A stretch of DNA of 64,000 bases, taken from the NCBI RefSeq assembly GCF_002355655.1, contig NZ_AP017569.1:2604001-2668000 (forward strand). The letters are read 5' to 3'. Made by a program: the position numbers and the translations under genes. The notes below the pieces were generated by a model, which saw nothing but the letters and a program-made list of their open reading frames with translations, ran no database searches and was not told the origin of the DNA. Below are positions 24,714 to 33,620 of this stretch, piece by piece. The first letter of the stretch is position 1. Every line of letters starts with the position of its first letter. This DNA comes from Halorubrum trapanicum (GTDB taxonomy: Archaea; Halobacteriota; Halobacteria; Halobacteriales; Haloferacaceae).

Positions 24714-25577
24714 TCAGCGAGCTCGCGCCATGGCCCGCTCGATGCGCCCCCTGAGCGCCTCCAGCTGATCGCCGACCGAGCCGACCGCCGCCAACACCGG
24801 GTACGTGACGTCGAGGTCCTGGTAGCAGTACCCCGGGAGATCGATCGCGTCGCCGAGCGCGAGCCGGCGCTCGTGGTCCGCGAGCACGCGCTGGCGGCGG
24901 GCCGCGATCCGGTCGCAGTCCTCGCGGAGCGCCGCGGTCCGAGTCCGGCAGGCGTCGAGCGCGCCGAACCCGGCGCCCGCTGCGTCGCCTCCCTCTCCAC
25001 CGAGTTCGTCGTCGATCGCCTCGATCTCCCGCCGGATCGGTTCGAGGCGGGATCCGGCGCGCTCGACCGACTCGGTCTCCGACTCCACGGCGTCGAGGAA
25101 CGCCTCGCGCTCCTGAACCGCGGTCTCGACGGCGCTCAGCAGGGAGCGCTTGTACTCCTCGTGGAAGTAGTCCGTCCTGGTGAGCGCGTACGCGAGCTCC
25201 GGGCCGAACTCCTCGGCGACGCTCCGCTCGTAGGTGTCGTCGTACTCCTCGGCGTAGTGCGGGACCGACATCACGGTGGCGCGGTACGCGTCCCGCACCG
25301 CGACGAGCCGCGAGCCGGGAGCGGCCGTCACGTCGCCGCGACCTCCCGTTCCGCTGCCGACCGCGTCGCTCACCGCGCCGCCCACGCCGGCGAACCCGTC
25401 AGTTGCGGCGGGGTCGGACGGGCCGGGAGTCCCGCTCTCGTCCGGAATCGACGACACGCGGCCGCGGAACGCCCGGAACGCCTCGCGCTCGTCGACGACT
25501 CGGCGCCGCTCGACGCGGAGCTCGGCCCGTGCCGCCCGGATCGGATCGCCCTCCTCGTCCGCGTGAGTCGCTGCCAT
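24714..25577 (-). CDS. Coiled-coil protein, DUF7260-like, haloarchaeal
   Basis: 287 aa, soluble, rich in Arg/Glu/Ala and probably mainly helical. The N-terminal helix (ARAELRVERRRVVDEREAFRAF) is a coiled coil; a Gly/Asp-rich linker follows (about residues 50-90); then VRDAYRATVMSVPHYAEEYDDT, typical for a haloarchaeal family I recall as DUF7260, and a C-terminal coiled coil with RRQRVLADHERRLALGDAIDLPGYCYQDL. No enzymatic motif. The ATG at 25575-25577 is preferred over an upstream one, with a minus-strand TATA box CATATAAGC at about 25608-25616. Function unknown. Confidence 0.65.
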   Translation of the reverse strand: MAATHADEEGDPIRAARAELRVERRRVVDEREAFRAFRGRVSSIPDESGTPGPSDPAATDGFAGVGGAVSDAVGSGTGGRGDVTAAPGSRLVAVRDAYRATVMSVPHYAEEYDDTYERSVAEEFGPELAYALTRTDYFHEEYKRSLLSAVETAVQEREAFLDAVESETESVERAGSRLEPIRREIEAIDDELGGEGGDAAGAGFGALDACRTRTAALREDCDRIAARRQRVLADHERRLALGDAIDLPGYCYQDLDVTYPVLAAVGSVGDQLEALRGRIERAMARAR

Positions 25578-25717
25578 ACCTCTCGGCACGGCGACTTCGC
25601 CCCTAAACGCTTATATGAGCCCTATCGGCCGACACGGAGGGGTCGGTGCGGCTCCGGAGACGTACATAGACCTCCGCCGAGGGCAGCGACTTTGGTGCTC
25701 CGCCCCGGACCGACGGT

Positions 25718-26083
25718 ATGGAGAAGGTGTCCCTCGCCGACGCGTTCGACTCGTTCGACGAGACGTGGTCGCCGCGGCTCGCCGGCGAGCTCAACGGGCA
25801 GGCGGTGAAGCTCGCGAAGGCGGACGGCGAGTTCGTCTGGCATCAGCACGAAGACGCCGACGAGCTGTTCCTCGTCAACGCGGGACGGCTCCGGATCGAG
25901 TTCCGCGAGGAGGCGGACGCGGTGCTGGAGGAAGGCGAGTTCGCGATCGTCCCGCGCGGGACCGAACACCGGCCCGTCGCCGAGCCCGAGGCAGAGATAC
26001 TCCTCTTCGAGCCGAGCGAGACGCGCAACACGGGCGACGTCGAGACCGACGAGACCGTGACCGACTTGGAACGCCTCGACTGA
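25718..26083 (+). CDS. Cupin-domain protein
   Basis: 121 aa single cupin barrel. The first motif FVWHQHEDADELFLVNAGRL (residues 39-58) gives the G(X)5HXH(X)3,4E(X)6G pattern with His42, His44 and Glu49, and the second motif GEFAIVPRGTEHRPVAE (73-89) supplies the last His. A metal site is therefore complete. The C-terminus is acidic (GDVETDETVTD). Such small cupins can be isomerases, dioxygenases or sugar epimerases; none can be chosen. It is convergent with the next gene at 4 bp. Confidence 0.85.
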   Translation: MEKVSLADAFDSFDETWSPRLAGELNGQAVKLAKADGEFVWHQHEDADELFLVNAGRLRIEFREEADAVLEEGEFAIVPRGTEHRPVAEPEAEILLFEPSETRNTGDVETDETVTDLERLD

Positions 26084-26086
26084 CAC

Positions 26087-26425
26087 TCACGCCGCCGCGG
26101 CGCGCGCCAGCGACCCGAACAGCGGCAGCCCGAGTCCGGCGCCGACCGTGACGTAGACGACCGGGAACATGTCCGACGCCGCGCCGGCCGCCGGGCCGAG
26201 CGAGACCGCGAACGCGGCGAGACAGACTACCCCCGCGCCGAGCGCGTACCCCGCCCCCCGACGCACCGTCGGCGCCGCGAGCGACGCGAGCGCGCCCGCG
26301 GCGATCAGCCCGAGCCAGTGGACCGACGCGAGCCCGACGCCGGCGACGAGCGCGGCGACCACCGCGACCGCGTGCGGACGCGGCTCGGTCCTGACGCGGT
26401 CGCCGAGCGAGGTCAGATCGATCAT
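26087..26425 (-). CDS. Four-helix membrane protein coupled to the acylase gene
   Basis: 112 aa, short cytoplasmic lead (MIDLTSLGDRVRTEPRP), then hydrophobic segments AVAVVAALVAGVGLASVHWLGL, IAAGALASLAAPTVRRG, YALGAGVVCLAAFAVSLG and MFPVVYVTVGAGLGLPLFG. ATG at 26423-26425 overlaps the stop of the penicillin-acylase-like gene (ATGA), so the two are translationally coupled. No family recognised. It may anchor or assist the exported enzyme, but that is conjecture. Confidence 0.68.
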   Translation of the reverse strand: MIDLTSLGDRVRTEPRPHAVAVVAALVAGVGLASVHWLGLIAAGALASLAAPTVRRGAGYALGAGVVCLAAFAVSLGPAAGAASDMFPVVYVTVGAGLGLPLFGSLARAAAA

Positions 26426-28881
26426 TGAGACCCCTCCGTCGACGGCTCGAACCGCACCGCCGGCTCGCCGCCGGCCCCGAGTGGCATCGGGCGCTGGTCG
26501 TTGTCGAGCCAGCGCCGGAGCTGGTCGTCGTAGTGCTCCGAGAAGTAGTCGCCGGAGTTCCCGCCCGGCAGGACCGCGGTCGCGTCGGTCCCCGGTCGCA
26601 CGGCCATCCGCCAGCTCGACCCGACCGACGACTCGACGCGGTAGTTCTTCACCGTCGCGGGCGAGCCGTCGGCCGGCAGCTCCGCGTAGTTCAGGAACGG
26701 CGCCTCGCCGCCGAGCGGGTGCGTCATCGCGCGGGTGGTGTTGTAGTCGCCGTATCGGTCCCACCCCGCCTCGTCGATCTCGTCGAGCGCGTCGAGGAGG
26801 GCGGCGACCGCGAGGGCACCCCGGGGGCGTCCGTCGAACAGCGGGTCGTCGGCGGGGAGCCGCGCGAGCGTCCAGTCGCTCGGGTAGTAGGACTCGCCGA
26901 GGTCGGCGTCGGAGAACGCGGGGCCGAAGACGCGCTCGCGGAACTTCGGGAGATACCGGGCGAAGATCAGCGCGGCGCCGGAGTCGCGTCGCATCCGGTA
27001 GTCCCACTCGTCGAGGTCGTTGGCGGCGCGGATCACGTCCGAGTCGAAGCCGTGCCGGTCGCGGACCGCCTCGACCAGCTCGGGGACGAGCTCGGCCGCG
27101 CGGCCGTCGCGCACGTCGCTCTGGAGCGCGCGGTGGAAGTCGGGATCGGTCGGCTCACCCTCATCGACTCGCTCGGCCAGCCGCTCCGCGATCCGCGCGC
27201 CGCGGTACGGCGCCGCGTAGTCGACGCCGACGTAGTGGGCCGGGTCGTCGATCGGGCGCTGGTTGGCCGTCGAGAGGACGTCGGGGTCGATCGCGTGCGG
27301 CTTCTCCGCGAACGGGACGAACCCCTCCCACGAGGACTCGCCGAACGGCTCGAACCCCGTCCACTCCCCCTCGCCCGCGGAGCCGTCGAAGATCCGGTCG
27401 CCGTCGACGACCTCGCCGTCGATCCGCCGGATCGGCAGCCGGCCGGTCGCGTAGTAGAGCGTCCGGCCGTCGGCGTCCGCGTACACGAGGTTCTGCGTCG
27501 GAAGATCGAAGTCGCGGGTCGCCTCCAGCAGGTCGTCGACCCCCTCGCTTCGCCCGTACGCCTCGATGGCGGCCGTGGTACGCGTCGCGGTGTGACCGGT
27601 CCACGCGACGCCGACCGTCCGCCCCTCCCGTTCGATCAGCGGGCCGTGGACGGTCCGTCGGACCCGGAGCTCGCGGTCCTCGCCGCCGGCGACCGGGATC
27701 GTCTCGCGCTCGTCGGTCTCGAAGTCGCGCCACTCGCCGTCGTACCGGTAGCGGTCGCCCGCGTCGTCGATCTCGTACCGGTAGCAGTCGAGTACGTCGG
27801 CGCCGAGGTTGGTGAACGACCACGCGCCGCGGTCGTTCGCGCCCGCGATGACGAACGGGACGCCGGAGAACGTCGCGCCCCGCACCGACCGCTCGGGCGT
27901 CTCCACCGACTGCTCGTACCACAGCGGCGGCGCCTGTAAGGAGAGGTGCGGGTCGTACGCGAGGATCGGGGTCCCGCTCTCGGTGTGCTCGCCGGAGACG
28001 ACCCAGCTGTTCGAGCCGACGCCGGTCGGCGACTCGAAGCCGGAGAGCCAGTCGGTCAGGGCGGGGTCGACGGGCTCCGCCGACCCCGTCGCTGACCGGT
28101 CCCATCGGCGGCCGCCCGCGTCGGCCGCGTCTCCCGTCGCCCCGTCCAGCCGCGTCTCCGTCCCGTCGAGGATCGTCTCCTCGTGGTCGTACCGCTTCGG
28201 GAACAGCGTTTCTGCGCGCTCCGCGCCGAGGCGCTCGGCGACGAGCGCGCGCCGCAGTTCGCCGAAGCCCCCGGTGAGCGTCCACGAGATCTGCTTCTCC
28301 ATCAGCATCGAGTCGACGGGGCTCCACGGCTCGGGCTCGTAGCCGATCAGCTCGAACTCCAGCGGGAGCGGGAGGTCCTCCATCGCCCTGTTGACCCCGT
28401 CGCTGAACGCCTCCACGAGCGGACCGGCGCGCGTCTCGGCGACGACGTCCCAGGTGGCCTCGGCGGCGTCCGAAAACCCCATCGCGACGTTGAACTCGTC
28501 GCTGTCGAGGGTCGCCTCCCCGACGACCTCGGAGAGCCGGCCGCGCATGGCGCGGCGCTGGAGGTCCATCGCGAACAGCCGGTCGAACGCCTGGCAGTAG
28601 CCGACCGCGAAGTACGCTGCCGGCTCCGCGTCCGCCTCGACCTGCGGGACGCCGAACTCGTCTCGGGCGACGGCTGCGGGACCGTGCGGGCTCTCGACGG
28701 TCTCGGGGAGCGACCGGTCCGCGGCGTCCCACGCCTCGCCCGACAGCGGGGCGAACGAGTCGAGGAGGTCGGCCGCGTCGCTCGCCGCCAGCCCGGCGCT
28801 GCCGGCCGCGAGGACGCTCGCGAGGACCGCGCGGCGCGTGGTGTCGCGCGTCACCTCCGGACCGAGGCCGCGGTCCCTCAT
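26422..28881 (-). CDS. Penicillin acylase (S45) family Ntn-hydrolase, Tat-exported
   Basis: 819 aa, the usual length for the uncleaved precursor. Residues 11-35 hold a twin-arginine signal (TRDTTRRAVLASVLAAGSAG), so it is exported folded. The alpha-chain region has DEFGVPQVEADAEPAAYFAVGYCQAFDRLFAMDLQRR (two adjacent pieces), a family landmark, and autoprocessing would occur before Ser290 in VGSNSWVVSG, which becomes the N-terminal nucleophile of the beta chain. Other landmarks are AYDPHLSLQAPPLWYE and GVPFVIAGANDRGAW. In archaea these may hydrolyse acyl-homoserine lactones or other N-acyl amides. The downstream membrane gene overlaps its stop. Confidence 0.88.
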   Translation of the reverse strand: MRDRGLGPEVTRDTTRRAVLASVLAAGSAGLAASDAADLLDSFAPLSGEAWDAADRSLPETVESPHGPAAVARDEFGVPQVEADAEPAAYFAVGYCQAFDRLFAMDLQRRAMRGRLSEVVGEATLDSDEFNVAMGFSDAAEATWDVVAETRAGPLVEAFSDGVNRAMEDLPLPLEFELIGYEPEPWSPVDSMLMEKQISWTLTGGFGELRRALVAERLGAERAETLFPKRYDHEETILDGTETRLDGATGDAADAGGRRWDRSATGSAEPVDPALTDWLSGFESPTGVGSNSWVVSGEHTESGTPILAYDPHLSLQAPPLWYEQSVETPERSVRGATFSGVPFVIAGANDRGAWSFTNLGADVLDCYRYEIDDAGDRYRYDGEWRDFETDERETIPVAGGEDRELRVRRTVHGPLIEREGRTVGVAWTGHTATRTTAAIEAYGRSEGVDDLLEATRDFDLPTQNLVYADADGRTLYYATGRLPIRRIDGEVVDGDRIFDGSAGEGEWTGFEPFGESSWEGFVPFAEKPHAIDPDVLSTANQRPIDDPAHYVGVDYAAPYRGARIAERLAERVDEGEPTDPDFHRALQSDVRDGRAAELVPELVEAVRDRHGFDSDVIRAANDLDEWDYRMRRDSGAALIFARYLPKFRERVFGPAFSDADLGESYYPSDWTLARLPADDPLFDGRPRGALAVAALLDALDEIDEAGWDRYGDYNTTRAMTHPLGGEAPFLNYAELPADGSPATVKNYRVESSVGSSWRMAVRPGTDATAVLPGGNSGDYFSEHYDDQLRRWLDNDQRPMPLGAGGEPAVRFEPSTEGSQ

Positions 28882-28942
28882 TATTATTCGGGTCGAACCC
28901 GGCGGGAAACGTACATCCCTCCGCCGGCCCTACGACGGATCG

Positions 28943-29683
28943 ATGGAGGTCGCGCTGATCACGGTCGGGGACGAACTGCTCTCGGGCGACACGGTGAACA
29001 CGAACGCGAACTGGCTCGCCGCGGAGCTGAGCGAGCGCGGCGTCGCCGTGTCGCGGATCCTCTCGATCCCGGATGACCGCGCCGAGATCGCCGACCGGGT
29101 CCGGGAGTACGCGGTCGACTCCGACGCCGTGATCGTCACGGGCGGGATCGGCAGCACTCCGGACGACGTGACGATGGAGGCAGTCGCGGACGCGTTCGAC
29201 CGCGAGCTGGCCCCGACCGACCTCACGCGCGAGTCGGTTGAGCGGCGGCTGGCCGCGATCCGCGAGCGCGTCCCCGACCGCGAGTTCGACGTCGACGTCG
29301 CGGCCGAGGCGGCGGTCCCCGAGAGGAGCCGCCCGCTGGTGACCGAGGCGGGACTCGCGCCGGGCTGCGTCGTCGAGAACGTGTACGTCATGCCCGGGAT
29401 CCCCGACGAGCTGAAGGCGACGTTCGGGGCGGTCGCCGGCGAGTTCGGGGGCGACCGGCGCTCGCGGTTCCTCTACACCGTCGAGCCGGAGTCGAACATC
29501 ATCGACGCCTTAGCGGAGGCGACGGACAGGTTCGACGTGGCTGTCGGCTGCTACCCCGACCGCGAGGCGGACCACAACCGGCTGAAGGTGACCGCGACCG
29601 ACGACGACGCGCTCGACCGGGCCGCGGCGTGGCTGCTAGATCGCGCGAACGCCAGCGAGACGCCGGTCTCGCGGGACTGGTGA
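28943..29683 (+). CDS. MoCF/CinA-type molybdopterin-binding domain protein
   Basis: 246 aa. The MoCF fold is clear: ALITVGDELLSGDTVNTNANWLAAELSERG (split by a turn), then AVIVTGGIGSTPDDVTMEAVADAF (the GGxGxTPDD signature, about residues 63-82), and VYVMPGIPDELKATF. This is the CinA N-terminal (COG1058) module without the C-terminal amidase-like domain. Bacterial relatives include NMN/FAD-ADP-ribose pyrophosphatases; archaeal stand-alone members are uncharacterised. ATG at 28943 begins directly at the first strand. Divergent from the acylase gene. Confidence 0.82.
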   Translation: MEVALITVGDELLSGDTVNTNANWLAAELSERGVAVSRILSIPDDRAEIADRVREYAVDSDAVIVTGGIGSTPDDVTMEAVADAFDRELAPTDLTRESVERRLAAIRERVPDREFDVDVAAEAAVPERSRPLVTEAGLAPGCVVENVYVMPGIPDELKATFGAVAGEFGGDRRSRFLYTVEPESNIIDALAEATDRFDVAVGCYPDREADHNRLKVTATDDDALDRAAAWLLDRANASETPVSRDW

Positions 29684-29799
29684 AGGCGGTCCGCCCGGCC
29701 CCGCGCGATGCCCGTCCGCTCGCGGTCGTGGCCGGTTCGACGATCCCAACACACAGCCGCGGACGGGTTTTCTCCGTCCCCGAACTACGCCGGAGCACG

Positions 29800-30156
29800 A
29801 TGGCAAAAGCAGCAATCGTGATCCTCGCCGGTAACGAGTCGCACGCCGACTACGGTCGCCTCGCGAACGCGCTCGAAGCGGCGAAGGAGTTCGCGGAGAA
29901 CGACGACGACGAGCTGGAACTGATTTTCGACGGCGCCGGGACGCAGTGGATCCCGGAGCTCGAAGACGAGGAGAGCGACTACCACGAGCTCTACCAGGCG
30001 GTCCGCGACGACGCCGCGGTCTGTGACTTCTGTTCCGGCGCGTTCGGCGTCGAGGACGCCGTCGCCGACTCCGGGCTCGTCACGCTCGACGAGTACGACG
30101 GCCACCCGAGCATCCGCTCGCTCGTCGACGACGACTACGAGATCATCACGTTCTGA
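29800..30156 (+). CDS. DsrE-family protein
   Basis: 118 aa alpha/beta protein beginning AKAAIVILAGNESHADYGRLANAL, with EFAENDDDELELIFDGAGTQW and VCDFCSGAFGVEDAV, where a Cys pair (CDFC) sits near residues 78-81 at the DsrE active-site end. Family members transfer sulfur or sense redox through Cys. ATG at 29800 is natural, since the open frame before it lacks family sequence. The C-terminus (LVDDDYEIITF) matches the last strand and helix. No sulfur-relay partner lies alongside. Confidence 0.82.
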   Translation: MAKAAIVILAGNESHADYGRLANALEAAKEFAENDDDELELIFDGAGTQWIPELEDEESDYHELYQAVRDDAAVCDFCSGAFGVEDAVADSGLVTLDEYDGHPSIRSLVDDDYEIITF

Positions 30157-30290
30157 GCGGCCCGGTCCGCCGAACCGCACTCACGTTTTGATCGACGTTC
30201 TCACCTCGCCAGCGACTGCCGGTATCCCCGACCAGTCGTAGTCATTGCTGGTCCGAACGGACTTATCCGGGTGTCGGGCCATCTCCGGGT

Positions 30291-30719
30291 ATGATCGAGC
30301 TCACGCGGGCGGCGTACGACGAGGTCGTGTACCGGGCGTACGAGGGCGGCGAGGCGGAGATCTGCGGCGTGCTCGCCGGCGAACACGGCGACGACGGCGA
30401 GCCGAGCGTCGTCACGGAGACGTACGCGGCGGAGAACGTCGCGGAGACGCCGGAGATCCGGTACCTGATCGACCCCGAGGAGCAGTTGGAGCTGATCGAG
30501 ACCGTCGAGGACGCCGGTCTCGACGTGGTCGGCTTCTACCACTCGCACCCGACCGGGCCGCCGCACCCGAGCGAGACGGACGCCGCGCGGGCGACGTGGC
30601 CGGGCCACTCGTACGTCATCTGCGCGCTCGACGGCTACCCGTTCGTCGGGTCGTGGCGCTGGCGCGACGAGGAGGAGGCGTTCGAACAGGAGACGGTCAG
30701 CGTGCGGAGCGAGCGATAG
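30291..30719 (+). CDS. jamm1: JAMM/MPN+ metalloprotease, desampylase (HvJAMM1-like)
   Basis: 142 aa, one JAMM domain. The zinc site reads as a Glu near residue 21-23 (EAEICGVLAG), His84-x-His86 in FYHSHPTGPP, then Ser94 and Asp97 in HPSETDAAR, the full E...HxHx7Sx2D pattern. In Haloferax the equivalent enzyme removes ubiquitin-like SAMP proteins from substrates and frees them for sulfur transfer. The sequence is full length and intact. ATG at 30291 begins MIELTRAAYDEVVYRAYE. The DsrE gene precedes it by 134 bp; no SAMP or E1 gene is in the window. Confidence 0.88.
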   Translation: MIELTRAAYDEVVYRAYEGGEAEICGVLAGEHGDDGEPSVVTETYAAENVAETPEIRYLIDPEEQLELIETVEDAGLDVVGFYHSHPTGPPHPSETDAARATWPGHSYVICALDGYPFVGSWRWRDEEEAFEQETVSVRSER

Positions 30720-30740
30720 GACGGAGTCGGGCGATGGGCC

Positions 30741-30854
30741 CATTTATAAATCGTCGACTCCGAACCGGCGTCGATCATCGTCAAAGCTCCGGCCGCTCGG
30801 CGACACGCGATCGACAACTGCGCGGTGAACGCCGCCAAAGCCCCAGCCGCGAGG
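30741..30854 (+). repeat. Structured repeat copy E, leader-only remnant
   Basis: TATA box CATTTATAAAT at 30741-30751, a first leader module ending in AAAGCTCCGGCCGCTCGG (30784-30801), and a second ending AAAGCCCCAGCCGCGAGG (30837-30854). After the last GAGG the sequence switches to a decayed cupin coding segment, so the core and the 3' half are missing. The join point gives the 5' boundary of the core. Confidence 0.72.
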
Positions 30855-31000
30855 TGCGAGAGGAGGCCCTCTACGTCGTTGCGGGGGTCGCGACGTTCGA
30901 GACGGAAGGCGGTCCCGTCGAGGTGGGGCCGACGAGGTCGTCCGGTCCGACTGCGGGGAGTTCCAGCGGGGATGGAACCGGCGGGCACCGCGCCCGAATC
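30851..31000 (+). pseudogene. Remnant of a cupin gene, 5'-truncated and frameshifted
   Basis: GAG at 30851 opens EVREEALYVVAGVATFETEGG, then PVEVGP, a typical cupin first half ending in the turn between motifs. The frame then shifts: a +1 change after about 30931 restores DEVVRSDCGEFQRGWN, the expected second motif. No start codon remains, since the sequence begins in the remains of repeat copy E. Two frames are needed to read about 50 residues, so the gene is dead. A TTATG stretch (31020) and the S9 peptidase start follow. Confidence 0.6.
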
Positions 31001-31068
31001 GATCCCCTCCCGCCGCGGATTTATGCGGCGGAAACGTTGAATAGGATGCCGTCACCGTGTTGACACGG

Positions 31069-32988
31069 ATGTCAGACTCAGACGAGACCGACGTACTGCG
31101 CGAGCTCGCCTCCCTCCCGACGATCGCGAGCCCGCGCGTGTCCCCGGACGGAGAGACCGTCGCCCTCTACTACGACGTGACCGGCCGCAACGAGCTTCAC
31201 CTCTGTAACCCGGAGGACGGCTCCCTAGAGCAGCTCAGCGACGGCGACGTCCCCCGGTCGGTCCGCGCCGGCTTCGAGTGGGACCCGAGCGGCGACCGAC
31301 TGTTCTACCACCGCGACGAGGACGGCGACGAGCAGCACGACGTGTGGGCGATGTCGCTCGACGGCGAGAGCGAGCCCGTCGTCGAGATGGACGGCCAGAT
31401 CCGTCTCCACGACGTGGGCGAGGACGGCGAGACCCTCCTGCTCGGCTCCAGCCGCGACGGCCAGATGAACCTCTACCGCCACGACGTGCCGAGCGGCGAG
31501 ACGACGAAGGTCACCGGCTACGAGCGCGCGGTCAACGCCGGGGAGCTGTCGCCCGACGGCGACCGGATCGCGTACGCGACCAACGAGACGGACACCTACG
31601 AGAACCTCGACGTCTACGTCGCGGACGCGGACGGGTCGAACGCGCGGAAGATCGGGGTCGGCGACCTCGGCGCGGAGGTCGTTCCGACGGACTGGGGCCC
31701 CGAGGGCGAGCGCCTCCTGATCACCGACAACAGCGCCGACCTCGGTCGCGCCGGAATCGTCGACCTCAGCGACGACGCGAACGGCGACGCCGGGGACGGC
31801 GACGCCGGGGACGTGACCTGGTTCGGCGCCGGCGAGTTCGAGGAGTCGGCGAGCCACTTCCTCGAGGGCGGCGACCGCTTCGTCGCGAGCCGGACGCGCG
31901 GCGCCGTGACGGTTCCGGTCGTCTACGACGCCGAGGGCGGCGCGGGCCGCGAGCTCGACTTCCCGGCCGGCGTCGCGAACGTGACGGAGGGCCGCTTGGC
32001 GGACGACCGCCTGCTCGCGTACCGGACGACGTCGAGCAAACGGCCCGAACTCGTCGCGTACGACCTCGACGCGGACGCCACGGAGACCCTGTTCGACGCC
32101 GAGTACGGCCCGTTCGACCCGGACGACTTCGTCGAGCCCGAGACGGTCTCGTTCGCCTCCGACGGCGTCCCCGAGACGCCGGCGCGGGCGGTGGACCACG
32201 ACCCCTACGAGGAGTTCGAGATCGAAGGGCTGCTGTTCGACTCCGGCCGACGCCCCTCGCCGCTGATCGTCAACCCCCACGGCGGACCGCGACACCACGA
32301 CATGCGGCGGTTCAGCTACCGAGTCCAGTTCCTGCTGTCGCGCGGCTACTCCGTGCTTCAGGTGAACTACCGCGGCTCCACGGGGCGCGGCCGCGAGTTC
32401 GTACAAGAGCTGTACGACGACTGGGGCGGCGCCGAGCAGGGCGACGTGGCGACCGGCGCCGAGCACGTCCTCGACGAGTACGACTGGCTCGACGAGGACC
32501 GCGTCGCCGTGTACGGCGGCTCCTACGGCGGCTACTCCGCCAACTGGCAGCTGGTCCAGTACCCGGAGCTGTACGCCGCGGGGGTCACGTGGGTCGGCGT
32601 CAGCGACCTGTTCGACATGTACGAGAACACCATGCCGCACTTCCGGACGGAGCTCATGGTGAAGAACCTCGGCGAGCCGGACGAGAACGAGGAGATCTAC
32701 CGCGAGCGCAGCCCCGTCAATTACGTCGAGAACGTCGACGCGCCCCTCCTCATCGTCCACGGCGTCAACGACCCGCGGGTTCCCGTCTCGCAGGCCCGCA
32801 TCCTCCGCGACGCGCTTGAAGACGCCGGCTTCGCGGAGGGCGACGACTACGAGTACGAGGAGCTCGGCGAGGAGGGCCACGGCTCCGGCGACATCGACCA
32901 GAAGATCCGGTCGCTGGAGCTGCTCGACGACTTCCTCGACCGCCGGATCGGCGCGGAGCGGACCGCGGTCGCGTCGCTGGACGACTAG
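31069..32988 (+). CDS. S9 family prolyl oligopeptidase / acylaminoacyl-peptidase-like
   Basis: Serine peptidase acting on short peptides, cytosolic (no signal peptide). 639 aa. Residues 10-370 form a beta-propeller of WD/TolB-like blades (VSPDGETVALYYD, LSPDGDRIAYATNET). The alpha/beta hydrolase domain follows from about 385: PLIVNPHGGPRHHD, then the nucleophile Ser485 in VYGGSYGGYSAN, Asp568 in VNDPRVPVSQ and His604 in EEGHGSG, a complete triad. ATG at 31069 (MSDSDETDVLRELA) is preferred over GTG at 31057. The haloarchaeal acidic insert (DDANGDAGDGDAGD) sits in the propeller. Confidence 0.88.
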   Translation: MSDSDETDVLRELASLPTIASPRVSPDGETVALYYDVTGRNELHLCNPEDGSLEQLSDGDVPRSVRAGFEWDPSGDRLFYHRDEDGDEQHDVWAMSLDGESEPVVEMDGQIRLHDVGEDGETLLLGSSRDGQMNLYRHDVPSGETTKVTGYERAVNAGELSPDGDRIAYATNETDTYENLDVYVADADGSNARKIGVGDLGAEVVPTDWGPEGERLLITDNSADLGRAGIVDLSDDANGDAGDGDAGDVTWFGAGEFEESASHFLEGGDRFVASRTRGAVTVPVVYDAEGGAGRELDFPAGVANVTEGRLADDRLLAYRTTSSKRPELVAYDLDADATETLFDAEYGPFDPDDFVEPETVSFASDGVPETPARAVDHDPYEEFEIEGLLFDSGRRPSPLIVNPHGGPRHHDMRRFSYRVQFLLSRGYSVLQVNYRGSTGRGREFVQELYDDWGGAEQGDVATGAEHVLDEYDWLDEDRVAVYGGSYGGYSANWQLVQYPELYAAGVTWVGVSDLFDMYENTMPHFRTELMVKNLGEPDENEEIYRERSPVNYVENVDAPLLIVHGVNDPRVPVSQARILRDALEDAGFAEGDDYEYEELGEEGHGSGDIDQKIRSLELLDDFLDRRIGAERTAVASLDD

Positions 32989-33068
32989 CGGGCGCAAACC
33001 TCTCCCACCGGACCGGTGAGCCTCGTTCGCAGCAGTCGAACGTGACCAACATATTCTGCTGTAAAAAG

Positions 33069-33077
33069 AAATATATA
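33069..33077 (+). promoter_or_regulatory. TATA box of the HTH/TumE-like pair
   Basis: AAATATATA centred 26 nt before the ATG at 33100, in an A-rich stretch (GTAAAAAGAAATATATAG). The spacing implies a leaderless transcript. Confidence 0.6.
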
Positions 33078-33099
33078 GCGTAAGCACCGCACACGGTGT

Positions 33100-33618
33100 A
33101 TGGGAGACGGGACGCACCGAGACGGTCCGCCCCCGTTCGAGCGGCCGTTCGCGGGTGAGGACACGAAGCAACGCGTGTACGGCGCGGTACTCCACGCCCG
33201 GGAGCCGATGACGGCCGCCGAAATCGCCGAGCGGGCGAACTGCTCGGCCGAGTCGGCGCGGACGCACCTGTCCTTCTACGCCGACCTCGGGATCGTCGTT
33301 CGCCACGAGGGGCGGCCGGTCCGGTACGAGCGCAACGACGACTACTTCGAGTGGCGGCGAGTGAGCGAACTCGCTCGCGAGCACACCGTCGACGAGTTAC
33401 AGGTCCGCGTGTCGGAACTGACCGACCGGATAGAGGGGTACCGCGACGAGTACGACGCCGATTCGCCCGCCGACGTCGACGCCCTCGCGTTCGACGCGGC
33501 GCGGATCGACGACGTGTACGCGGATCTCGGCGACTGGGCCACCGCCGTCGAGGAGCGCCGCCTTCACGAACGCGCTCGGCGGAAGGCCGCCGGCTCCGCG
33601 GCCCCGTCGCACGGCTGA
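33100..33618 (+). CDS. Winged-helix regulator, DUF7342-like, probable antitoxin
   Basis: 172 aa. Residues 20-75 form an HTH: TKQRVYGAVLHAREPMTAAEIAERANCSAE then SARTHLSFYADLGIVVRHEG. The middle (80-120) is DYFEWRRVSELAREHTVDELQVRVSELTDRIEGYRDEY (two parts), a long helix probably used for dimerisation or partner binding. The C-terminal half is helical. This arrangement is the haloarchaeal DUF7342 type, often next to a TumE-like protein as here (ATG of the partner 2 bp after the stop). It is therefore likely the DNA-binding antitoxin and autorepressor. Leaderless promoter at 33069. Confidence 0.75.
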   Translation: MGDGTHRDGPPPFERPFAGEDTKQRVYGAVLHAREPMTAAEIAERANCSAESARTHLSFYADLGIVVRHEGRPVRYERNDDYFEWRRVSELAREHTVDELQVRVSELTDRIEGYRDEYDADSPADVDALAFDAARIDDVYADLGDWATAVEERRLHERARRKAAGSAAPSHG

Positions 33619-33620
33619 CG

